Shown here: positions 36,140-43,689 of the stretch, piece after piece | Layout of the letters: each line of letters starts with the position of its first letter | Position numbering within the stretch: the first letter of the stretch is position 1 | Assembly: GCF_024347375.1 (NCBI RefSeq) | Contig: NZ_AP025471.1 | Span: 1,116,001-1,180,000, forward strand | Source: Vibrio coralliirubri | GTDB taxonomy: Bacteria > Pseudomonadota > Gammaproteobacteria > Enterobacterales > Vibrionaceae | DNA length: 64,000 nucleotides | Direction of reading: 5' to 3' | Made by a program: the position numbers and the translations under genes | Notes under the pieces: model-generated | Database searches by the model: none | Told to the model about the DNA's origin: nothing | The model's input: the letters and a program-made list of their open reading frames with translations, nothing else

Positions 36140-37417
36140 TTAGCTTGATGTTACGCGTGCAACCTTTTGCCCGGAGAGCATGTCATCAAACGAGGCAACT
36201 CTCGCCAAGAATGCACCTTTATTTTCAGGTAAGATAGAACTCGCTAAAGGTAAGTTCGCTTTCATCGAATCCACAGCTCTTCCACGCACCAGTACTTCAA
36301 AATGCAAATGCGGCCCGGTTACGCGACCAGTCGTGCCAGACAACGCAATTTTCTGCCCACGCTTAACCTGTTGCCCCTTCTTAACCAAGAATCGGCTCAA
36401 GTGCAGATAGCGAGTTTTGTAAACACTGTTATGTTCAATCACTATGTATTTCCCCGCATACAGGTGGTTACGAATAGCAATAACTCGACCATCACCGGTT
36501 GAATAAACTGGCGACCCTACGGGTGTTGCGAAGTCAGTACCATTATGCGGAGATATACGTCCGGTCACTGGGTGCTTACGGTATGGGTTAAATGGCGAAG
36601 TAATTCTTCGGAATTGTTTGTCTATTGGGTAGCGATTGAACGCTTGCTCAAGGCTGTTACCCTCTCTGTCGTAGAAGCGTCCATCTGAAGCAAGAAACGC
36701 GGCAACTTCCTTACCTCGTAACCTAATCGATATGCCTTGGATCTCTGTTTTTCCTGTTAGATGGTCGCCTGTGTATTGCTCATTGACCAACACATTAAAC
36801 TCATCGCCCGCTCTTAACTGCTTTGAGAAGTTAATCTTGTCTCTTAACGTTCGAGTAATATTGGCGATCTGGGCGGTTGTTAATCCCGCTTTGTATGCTG
36901 ACGTTGAAAAACTGCCATGAACGGTGCCCTTATAGAGCTTTTCTTTCCATTTGCCAGGCATTTCATGAAATTGGTAATTAAAGCTTCCGTCATCATTTTT
37001 AGTGAAGACAGCTTGCTCTACGAGACTTTCATGGAAAATCAGCTCTACGAGTTGTTTAGAGTCACTATCCAAAAGCAACTCTAGGTGATCGCCAGGCTTT
37101 ATTGTATCGAGCTTCAAAGACTCAAGATCCGCTTCCATCACTTTTTGAACTGTCTCATAAGGCAGTTTCCATGACGAAAAGATGTTGCTGAGCGTATCTC
37201 CAACCTTCACGAAGTAATGAACTTTTACCAACGTTCTTGAGCTTGCCTCTGAATCTGTATATGAGTTTGATGCCCCCTCTTGATGAGTTAATAAATCTTT
37301 ATAAGGGGTGACTTGAATTGAGATTTCTTCTGGTGCTTCGGATTGAAAATGGAGCAAAACGGAAAGCGAGAATGCACTGATAGCGATAACGATCAGGCCA
37401 ATAGGGAGGAACTTCAT
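36140..37417 (-). CDS. M23-family peptidoglycan endopeptidase with LysM/OapA region
   Basis: 425 residues from the ATG at 37417; an upstream ATG at 37474 is possible. A membrane anchor (FLPIGLIVIAISAFSLSVLL) is followed by a LysM/OapA-like region (VHYFVKVGDTLSNIFSSWKL). The C-terminal lysostaphin-type peptidase has zinc ligands in PHNGTDF and HLHFE and the active-site HLSRF. It resembles MepM/YebA, which cleaves cross-links for cell-wall growth. Monocistronic. Confidence 0.88.
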   Translation of the reverse strand: MKFLPIGLIVIAISAFSLSVLLHFQSEAPEEISIQVTPYKDLLTHQEGASNSYTDSEASSRTLVKVHYFVKVGDTLSNIFSSWKLPYETVQKVMEADLESLKLDTIKPGDHLELLLDSDSKQLVELIFHESLVEQAVFTKNDDGSFNYQFHEMPGKWKEKLYKGTVHGSFSTSAYKAGLTTAQIANITRTLRDKINFSKQLRAGDEFNVLVNEQYTGDHLTGKTEIQGISIRLRGKEVAAFLASDGRFYDREGNSLEQAFNRYPIDKQFRRITSPFNPYRKHPVTGRISPHNGTDFATPVGSPVYSTGDGRVIAIRNHLYAGKYIVIEHNSVYKTRYLHLSRFLVKKGQQVKRGQKIALSGTTGRVTGPHLHFEVLVRGRAVDSMKANLPLASSILPENKGAFLARVASFDDMLSGQKVARVTSS

Positions 37418-37561
37418 AAAATACTTAGCGGTTATAACAAGGAACTTGGCAAGTGTTATAACATAACAATTCATTCAAAAAAATAAACGTAATGTAAGAA
37501 ACCGTTCCACAAAAGTTGCCAAAATATGGTGGGCGTGTGAAGCCCACCACCTTAAATGACA

Positions 37562-38401
37562 TTACTCTTCACAAAGCGCTTCAAAACGATCTAAGCCGCG
37601 CAGCATCTCAAAGTCTGGCTCTTCAGTTAGCAACTCTCTCATTGAACCACTCGCTTCAATAGAACGCTCTAAGTCATCGATCGCTTGGCCTTCAGCACCT
37701 AACCTTGCGTAAGCACAAGCACGTTGGTACAAGGCGTGAGCGTTTTGATCGTCCACTTCCAACACGCGATTACATAAGCTCATCGCCCAGTGGTATTCCT
37801 GCATGTCCATTGCGGCATCAGCTTTGTAAGTTAGTGCTTCCAAATCACCTGGGCGGACTTTTAAGATCTCATCGTAGATTTCAATTTTTTGCTCGGCAGT
37901 TTGAACATTCTGAGCCCTCAACCACAAGTTGTGAATCTCATTGATGATTTCTATTTCTCGGTTGTTCTCTGAGATGATTCGAGTCTTGCGCTTAAGATCC
38001 CTTTCAAGAAGGTTAAACTTCTTCTCATAGTCTTGAGCAATCGAATTAAGTCGCTGGTCAGCCATTTCCTTGGTGGTGTGTTTGAGATCTTTCAGTGATT
38101 GCCAACCAACCAATGCAATAAGAGAAGCAACACCCGCAATAATGTAGAAGAAATACGTGACCGTGACATTGGCATAGTTCAATGACTTATCGGCGACTGT
38201 AAGCTCACGATCGGTCATCTGAATGGTCAAGCGCCTTTCCAGATCTTGCTGTTCCATTCGCAACTGCTTCAGCTCATCTAAGATGTAGCGTTCCATCAAT
38301 GGTCGGTCTACATACTCTTTCTCTGAGTATTTAACTTCCTCGCTTGCAAAGCTCATGGTCGTTACCAGTGAGAACACTGCAATCAATAGGATTCGAAGCA
38401 T
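37562..38401 (-). CDS. Membrane-anchored TPR protein
   Basis: 279 residues. Signal peptide (MLRILLIAVFSLVTTMSFA), a short periplasmic helix, one membrane segment (VTYFFYIIAGVASLIALVGW), a charged coiled coil (about residues 110-160), then two or three TPR motifs (AEQKIEIYDEILKVRPGDLEAL, YHWAMSLCNRVLEVDDQNAHALYQRA). The final residues DFEMLRGLDRFEALCE are the usual TPR-repeat cap. It is probably a scaffold at the inner membrane; the partner is unknown. Confidence 0.75.
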   Translation of the reverse strand: MLRILLIAVFSLVTTMSFASEEVKYSEKEYVDRPLMERYILDELKQLRMEQQDLERRLTIQMTDRELTVADKSLNYANVTVTYFFYIIAGVASLIALVGWQSLKDLKHTTKEMADQRLNSIAQDYEKKFNLLERDLKRKTRIISENNREIEIINEIHNLWLRAQNVQTAEQKIEIYDEILKVRPGDLEALTYKADAAMDMQEYHWAMSLCNRVLEVDDQNAHALYQRACAYARLGAEGQAIDDLERSIEASGSMRELLTEEPDFEMLRGLDRFEALCEE

Positions 38402-38596
38402 TTATACATTCCTTATATATTTTATCTTTGTTAACTGTATCTCTTAATCGCAAGACAAGCTAGAAAGTCGGCAATTCTGCCTTCTCCTTATTGGAATCAA
38501 CACTCTAAAACATCATTGATAATTATAAAATACCTGAAGCAACATCATTAATTTCTAAATTATAAAAATACCGCGTAATACTGTTCTATATAATTA

Positions 38597-38611
38597 ATTC
38601 GCGATGCGAAT
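38597..38611. promoter_or_regulatory. Palindrome upstream of the cytochrome b561 gene
   Basis: ATTCGC-GAT-GCGAAT is a perfect inverted repeat about 70 bases before the likely start. It looks like a regulator site; I cannot name the regulator. Confidence 0.45.
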
Positions 38612-38677
38612 ATACCAAAAGTTGATTTATTGCATCGAGATGAATCTTATATTAATAACGATCAGAGCGAGGTTAAT

Positions 38678-39193
38678 TTGAACAACCCACGATACGATTT
38701 AATGAGCCGGGTGCTGCACTGGGTCATGGCATCTGTCATCATCTATGCAACAGTCGCAGGGTATGTGATGCACTATGTCACCAGTCATCCAGAACTGTTT
38801 TCTTTTCTGTCAGTGCTCAACATGTCATTGGCGACCATTGCGACGCCATTATTCATAGTTCGTTATGTCTGGAGTCACTTTCGCTCATCGCCAACCATGC
38901 CACTGTCTGTACCTGAAGGGCAAAAATGCGTTGCTAAACTTGCTCACTCCCTGATGTATCTAGTGATGTTTATGGTTTTCACCACCGGTTATTTGATGCT
39001 AAAAGAACCTTATTCGTTATTCTGGTTGGTGAGCGTGAACAACCCAATTACCGACCCTGCAATCAACGGCTTCTTTTTCTATTTACATCGTGCCAGTTGT
39101 ATTGCCCTAGCCTGTTTAGTTGTTCTTCATGTTTGTGCTGCACTTAAACACCACTTTGTCTCTAGGAACTATGTATTGAAGATGATGCTTTAA
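38678..39193 (+). CDS. Cytochrome b561-type membrane protein
   Basis: 171 residues from a TTG start at 38678, chosen because GCGAGG lies 7 bases upstream; the frame also opens with another TTG at 38630. Four membrane segments carry His residues typical of b-type haem ligation (SRVLHWVMASVI, AKLAHSLMYLVMF, FFFYLHRASCIALACLVVLHVCAALKHHF). It probably passes electrons from quinol to periplasmic acceptors. The transcript would end at the terminator now interrupted by the IS. Confidence 0.8.
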   Translation: MNNPRYDLMSRVLHWVMASVIIYATVAGYVMHYVTSHPELFSFLSVLNMSLATIATPLFIVRYVWSHFRSSPTMPLSVPEGQKCVAKLAHSLMYLVMFMVFTTGYLMLKEPYSLFWLVSVNNPITDPAINGFFFYLHRASCIALACLVVLHVCAALKHHFVSRNYVLKMML

Positions 39194-39336
39194 ATTTTGG
39201 AGGGATATTTAAAGTAATATCAGCGATGTTCTCAGTATTCGTGGTAATCATCTGCTTTAAAAAATACAGCATGGTTTACACAAACAAAAAAGCCATAGCA
39301 TGTTCTGAAGTGACCCCGTAAAGTTGGACATTTCTG

Positions 39337-40122
39337 TTAAGCGGCTTTCAAGGCCTGAGTTCGATATTCTATCGGAGTCAGGCCTTTTAGTTTCACTTTT
39401 ATACGTTTGGTATTGTAGTACTCGATGTATTCTTTAATCTGCTCTATCAGAGCATCTGCATCTTCAAAGCTTTGGTTGTGATACATCTCGGTTTTGAGTA
39501 AAGCAAAAAAGTTTTCAGCAACAGCATTATCCAAGCAGTTACCTTTTCTCGACATGCTTTGCGTTAACCCACTCTCCGCTACCTTTTTCTGATACTGTCG
39601 ATGGCGATATTGCCAACCTTGATCGCTATGTATAATTGGCTTTGAGTTGGGTTTAAGCGTTGATATAGCTTCCGTCAGCATATCTGTGACAAGCGGCAAG
39701 CAGGCATTTTTGGCCACTCTATAAGCAACCACCTCCTGAGTAAACAAGTCGACAACGGGAGATAAGTATACTTTCTGCTCTTTGACTTTGAACTCCGTGA
39801 CATCAGTTACCCACTTTTCATCGGGTTGAGTCGCACTAAAATCTCTTTCAAGAACGTTGGGAGCAGCTTTTCCTGACTCTCCTCGGTATGAACGATACTT
39901 TTTAATCCTGACCGTCGATTTAAGGTTGAGCTGAGCCATAAGCCTTTGAACCGTTTTGTGATTAAGCACGAACCCCTGATTCTTTAGTTCCAAGTGAATA
40001 CGGCGGTAGCCGTATCGCCCCTTATGTTCATGATAAATTGACTTTATCAACCGCAGCTCACGTTCGTAGCTATTTTGGCGCTTGCTCGTTTGAGCCTGAT
40101 AATAAAAGACACTTTTTGCCAA
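39337..40122 (-). CDS. IS3-family transposase OrfB, DDE domain (copy 1)
   Basis: 261-residue catalytic part. DDE residues are in KWVTDVTEF, IIHSDQGWQY and NCLDNAVAENFFALLKTE. Its own start would be TTG without a ribosome site. The frame continues upstream (AVIALTLKGKYPLKHLLHTLQLAKSVFYY) to the A8 run in orfA, so the working enzyme is probably an OrfAB fusion made by -1 frameshifting. Confidence 0.93.
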   Translation of the reverse strand: MAKSVFYYQAQTSKRQNSYERELRLIKSIYHEHKGRYGYRRIHLELKNQGFVLNHKTVQRLMAQLNLKSTVRIKKYRSYRGESGKAAPNVLERDFSATQPDEKWVTDVTEFKVKEQKVYLSPVVDLFTQEVVAYRVAKNACLPLVTDMLTEAISTLKPNSKPIIHSDQGWQYRHRQYQKKVAESGLTQSMSRKGNCLDNAVAENFFALLKTEMYHNQSFEDADALIEQIKEYIEYYNTKRIKVKLKGLTPIEYRTQALKAA

Positions 40123-40175
40123 CTGTAGAGTGTGCAGTAAGTGCTTTAATGGGTACTTGCCTTTAAGAGTTAGAG

Positions 40176-40685
40176 CTATGACCGCTTTTTCTTTGTTCGA
40201 CGGTTTTTTTTCTGCTCCAACTCTTCCAACTTTTTTAGAACGGCATTCTCGGTTCGTAAGTAGACCAACTCCTCTTTTAGCTCCTCAAGTGTCATTTCAT
40301 TATCAGGCTTAGTGGTACGTTGAGGTTGCTGTTTCATTGAGGGTCTTCCTTTCTGGCGCATTTCGAGCCCCTTGATACCGAGCTCATTAAATCGTTTAAG
40401 CCAGACAGAGAGTATTCCAGGGGATGAGAGGTTTAATACAGCGCTAGTGTGCGTGAGAGACCATTCATTCGTCCACATTAAATTCAATGCTTTTCGTTTT
40501 GTTTGAGCAGTCGCGGCATGATTAGTTGGTAAAAATGAATCAGTACCATGGATGGCAAAGACTTGAGCCCAATACCGTATCTGCCTTGAAGAAATTGAAT
40601 ATTGTTTTGCTAAGTAGAGAGATGACGTGCCATCTAAGTATTGCTTAGCAATGATACATTTTAGCTCTCGGCTATATTTGGACAT
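40176..40685 (-). CDS. IS3-family transposase OrfA (copy 1)
   Basis: 169-residue DNA-binding part with two helix-turn-helix units (LKCIIAKQYLDGTSSLYLAKQYSISSRQIRYW and AQTKRKALNLMWTNEWSLTHTSAVLNLSSPGILSVWLKRF) and a leucine-zipper-like end (LEELKEELVYLRTENAVLKKLEELEQ). The A8 run (40204-40211) lies in the last codons. A -1 slip there joins it to OrfB. Confidence 0.92.
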   Translation of the reverse strand: MSKYSRELKCIIAKQYLDGTSSLYLAKQYSISSRQIRYWAQVFAIHGTDSFLPTNHAATAQTKRKALNLMWTNEWSLTHTSAVLNLSSPGILSVWLKRFNELGIKGLEMRQKGRPSMKQQPQRTTKPDNEMTLEELKEELVYLRTENAVLKKLEELEQKKNRRTKKKRS

Positions 40686-40690
40686 AAAAA

Positions 40691-40725
40691 GACCCCCAAT
40701 AATTGGTGTCCAACTATTGGGGGTC
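40691..40725. repeat. Hairpin at the orfA-proximal end of the IS (copy 1)
   Basis: GACCCCCAATA (40691-40701) and TATTGGGGGTC (40715-40725) form an 11-bp stem just before orfA. It overlaps the end of the IS and could block transcription entering from outside. Confidence 0.75.
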
Positions 40726-40760
40726 AGTTCATTCGCTATGGCTTTCTTATTTCAATTTGA

Positions 40761-41198
40761 TTACTTGGTTTGAGTATCAATCATCACTTGCCAGTATTCG
40801 CACTTGGCCAAGAACTCTTTTAAATAAAGCTCTGGGTTCGCTAGCTTCTCACCGCCTTTAACATCAGCCCCAGTCACACGCCAAAAGCCACGAGTTACCA
40901 AGTTTCGGTGATAAATAAAATCGCTGATTTCATTTGTCTTTAAAGGAAGTTGCTCACCAAACGTCTGTTCGTATAGGCTCAGCGTAGAGGCTTGCTCATT
41001 TGGCTTTTCCCTTAAAAAGGTATCCAAATCCAAACCTAACGACTGCTGCTGTTGTTCCTTTGGCAGTGCTTTAGCTAATTTAGAGATAACACTGAACAGA
41101 GCCAACTCAACTTTTTGAGACGCTAATAACGATGCACCTAAAAGCGCATGTTCATTGGAAATGTGTTGCTCTGTTGATGAAACGGTTGCTGTTGTCAC
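40761..41198 (-). CDS. Hypothetical protein
   Basis: 145 residues, mostly helical and soluble. I do not recognise it. No membrane part or catalytic motif is visible. It is transcribed toward the IS-split terminator. The tandem repeat lies between it and the upstream 92-residue gene. Confidence 0.6.
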   Translation of the reverse strand: MTTATVSSTEQHISNEHALLGASLLASQKVELALFSVISKLAKALPKEQQQQSLGLDLDTFLREKPNEQASTLSLYEQTFGEQLPLKTNEISDFIYHRNLVTRGFWRVTGADVKGGEKLANPELYLKEFLAKCEYWQVMIDTQTK

Positions 41199-41242
41199 TG
41201 TGTTAACCTCAAATAATCATAACGGGTGTTACTGAACTGGAT

Positions 41243-41420
41243 AGAGTCTTTTCACTAAGCTGAATCTTATTCTTGTCATTAAGAAGAATCTTACAGTTAA
41301 GCTGAGTCTTGTAGCTAAGCAAAGTCTTACAGTTAAGCAGAGTCTTACAGTTAAGCAGAGTCTTGTAGCTAAGCAAAGTCTTACAGTTAAGCAGAGTCTT
41401 ACAGTTAAGCAGAGTCTTTC
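41243..41420. repeat. 18-bp tandem repeat array
   Basis: About nine units of an 18-mer (consensus AGTCTTACAGTTAAGCAG) with the variant AGTCTTGTAGCTAAGCAA. The right part has a 54-bp higher order of one variant plus two consensus units, present twice. The array starts within the last codons of the 92-residue gene and seems to have grown from its 3' end. Confidence 0.9.
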
Positions 41421-41683
41421 AGCAGAACACAGTCAGCATTAATAATGGTGAAGCCCGATGCATCTTCATTCTTTTCGACTTGCACTAAACCTTTAAAACC
41501 AATCTGCGACAACTTCTTCGCAAGGTGATCCGGTGCTGTTTCAAAAACAACATTCATAAAAGGTAAAGACTCAGCATCAACAAAACCATGCTCGTTAAAC
41601 AGTTCCATTGCTTGAGATAAATGGTCTGAGTCGGTTAATTCGATAATTTCTACAACTTCTTCCAACAACATCTTCGATTCCAT
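41405..41683 (-). CDS. Hypothetical protein with repeat-bearing 3' end
   Basis: 92 residues, acidic and soluble, of unknown family. The last codons (LLKDSA-stop) are made by the first unit of the 18-bp array, so the C-terminus may vary between strains. A second Met at residue 5 is a possible start. It is probably in one unit with the 145-residue gene. Confidence 0.55.
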   Translation of the reverse strand: MESKMLLEEVVEIIELTDSDHLSQAMELFNEHGFVDAESLPFMNVVFETAPDHLAKKLSQIGFKGLVQVEKNEDASGFTIINADCVLLKDSA

Positions 41684-41904
41684 ATTCGCCAGAAAGTGAC
41701 TGACACAAGCACTTACGTTTTGCTCGCATACATCCCGATGCCCGAAGACACCCCTTTAGTAGTAGGGAGATCATAACATATTAATAATCGAAAAATATGT
41801 TTAATTTCCCTAACCTATTGGGAATATTAGAAAACAATAGAAACTGGAGAAGCATAGGCAAGGCCAGTTCGTCCCATCGAAAGCAACAGCCTGATTTGAG
41901 GCAA

Positions 41905-43689
41905 TCAGGCTACCGTAACTTGGGAATCGTTCGTTTCGACAATCGACTCTTGTAACAAGCCAGCATAAATTCCATTGTGTGCGACTAGCTGTTGATGATT
42001 ACCTTGCTCAACAATTTCACCCTGTTCCAATACCAGAATCGTATCCGAGTGACGAACGGTACTCAAACGGTGTGCAATCGCAATCACGGTTTTTTCCTTA
42101 AACAGACGCTGCATCGCTTTTTGGATGAGGTCTTCGGTGATTGAATCTACCGAGCTGGTCGCCTCATCAAGCATCATCAGTTGTCCACCTTGTGCAACCG
42201 CTCTAGCAAACGAAATAAGCTGCGTTTGCCCCACCGACAAATTGGAGCCGTTCTTTTCCAAGTGGAAGTCATAGCTTTGTGGCAATTGTTCAATAAACTT
42301 ATCGGCGTACACATAGCGTGCTGCTTGTTCAACCTCAGTTCTAGATAGGTGCGTTTTGCCCAGTGCGATATTGAATTGGATTGTCTCTTCAAATAAGTGT
42401 ACGTCTTGCATCATCATTGAGAACAAATGAGCAGAGTCTTCACTAGAGATCTGCGACAGCTCTATTCCATTCAGTAGAATGCTACCTTCATAGTCTTGGT
42501 AAGTTTTAGAGATCAGACGCAGAATCGTCGACTTGCCCGATCCCGTAGAACCCACAAGCGCGATTTGATGCCCTTTCTCCAATACAAACGAGACATTCTT
42601 TAGAACGTAGGGAGAGTCGTTTTTGTAACGGAAGCTCACGTTCTTAAACTCAAGGCTCACAAACTGTTCGAGCTGTTTCTCAACCTTGTTAGATGGCAGC
42701 AGGTTGCGCCCTTCCTCTTCAGTCGGCTCAACAAACAGCTCTTCAATATGGTCAAACGCTGCGAATGAACTCTGAATCGAAGCAATCTGCGAAGTAAAGT
42801 CACGGATCGGAACAAACACTTTCTCTAAGGTGTTGATGAACGCAATAAGCACACCCAAGGTGAGTGCCCCTTCTATCACTTGCTCAGAGCCATACCAGAT
42901 CATAATTGCGATGGTGATTGAGGTGATGCCAGAGATAAATGAGAACAAAATCGCATCGTATTTATTGATTTTCTTCTGTGCTCTCAGAAACTCATCAGTA
43001 TAGCCTTGGTAGCGTTGTTCGACTTGCTCTTCCGCTCGATACATCTGAACGGTTTTCATACCAAATAGTACTTCTTGTAAAAAGCCAATACCACGAGCGA
43101 GCGAAGAACGAGTCACCTTATAAAAAGCACGAAGTCGGTTTCTCACATACACCGTCAAATACATCACTGGCGGCATGATAATCAACACAATCATCGTTAA
43201 CTGCCAGTCAATGAAGAACATCATCACCAACAGAGCAATGGTATTGATGCTGTCTTTAACTAGACCTACAACCGACTGAACAAATGTCTCGCCGATGGTT
43301 TCCAAGTCACTGGTTAATCGTGAAAGTGTTACGCCAATCGGTGTGTTATCAAAATAGCTGCGTGGCAGTTTAAGCACGCGAGCAAACAACACTGAACGCA
43401 TGTCGGTTATCGTATATTGACCCGTTTTTCGCAGGTTATACGAATAGATAGTATCCACCACATAACTCGCCACCAGAACTGCGACTAGATAGAAAACGTA
43501 CTCGAGCAGTCCATCCATATCCCCATGGCTCAGGTGTACATCAATCACTTGAATGATCAGCCAAGGAAACAATAAGCTTGTAATGACAGAGAGCGGAAGC
43601 ATAGCGATGCCCAGAATCGCAGAGCGTTTGTATTTCTTAGCAAACTTAAAAAAGTGCTTGAGGTACTTGAGATCAACACCTTTTAACAT
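41905..43689 (-). CDS. ABC exporter half, canonical catalytic subunit (MdlB/SmdB-like)
   Basis: 594 residues: six membrane helices (about 20-310), then the ATPase. Walker A is GSTGSGKST, Walker B is LMMLDEATSS with catalytic Glu, and the H-loop is AIAHRLST. The signature is LSVGQ, a weak form of LSGGQ. It overlaps the upstream exporter gene by 7 bases. Together they should form a heterodimeric multidrug exporter with one active and one degenerate ATP site. Confidence 0.9.
   Translation of the reverse strand: MLKGVDLKYLKHFFKFAKKYKRSAILGIAMLPLSVITSLLFPWLIIQVIDVHLSHGDMDGLLEYVFYLVAVLVASYVVDTIYSYNLRKTGQYTITDMRSVLFARVLKLPRSYFDNTPIGVTLSRLTSDLETIGETFVQSVVGLVKDSINTIALLVMMFFIDWQLTMIVLIIMPPVMYLTVYVRNRLRAFYKVTRSSLARGIGFLQEVLFGMKTVQMYRAEEQVEQRYQGYTDEFLRAQKKINKYDAILFSFISGITSITIAIMIWYGSEQVIEGALTLGVLIAFINTLEKVFVPIRDFTSQIASIQSSFAAFDHIEELFVEPTEEEGRNLLPSNKVEKQLEQFVSLEFKNVSFRYKNDSPYVLKNVSFVLEKGHQIALVGSTGSGKSTILRLISKTYQDYEGSILLNGIELSQISSEDSAHLFSMMMQDVHLFEETIQFNIALGKTHLSRTEVEQAARYVYADKFIEQLPQSYDFHLEKNGSNLSVGQTQLISFARAVAQGGQLMMLDEATSSVDSITEDLIQKAMQRLFKEKTVIAIAHRLSTVRHSDTILVLEQGEIVEQGNHQQLVAHNGIYAGLLQESIVETNDSQVTVA

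Larger units (their letters stand above)
39306..40731 (-). mobile_element. IS3-family (IS150-group) insertion sequence, copy 1
   Basis: 1426-bp element with related ends (TGAAGTGACCCC left, TGAACTGACCCC as reverse complement on the right) and a 3-bp target duplication TTC on both sides. It codes orfA and orfB in overlapping frames with an A8 slippery run at 40204-40211. It is base-for-base identical, as far as I could compare line by line, to the copy at 50586-52011, and in the same orientation, so at least one copy is recent. It sits in the loop of a terminator. Confidence 0.93.
39290..40744. terminator. Intrinsic terminator split by an IS element (copy 1 site)
   Basis: AAGCCATAGC (39290-39299) and GCTATGGCTT (40735-40744) are a perfect 10-bp stem. 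Without the IS and one TSD copy they would enclose the loop ATGTTC. The site is between the b561 gene and the converging 145-residue gene. The IS separates the arms by over 1.4 kb. Confidence 0.85.

Noticed and set aside
40130..40312. 60-codon plus-strand frame inside the IS (also at 51410-51592)
   Set aside because: It is antisense to orfA and the frameshift region, without a ribosome site.
41243..41420. Regular repeats that could suggest a CRISPR array
   Set aside because: Units are contiguous 18-mers with no unique spacers, and no cas gene is nearby. It is a tandem repeat.
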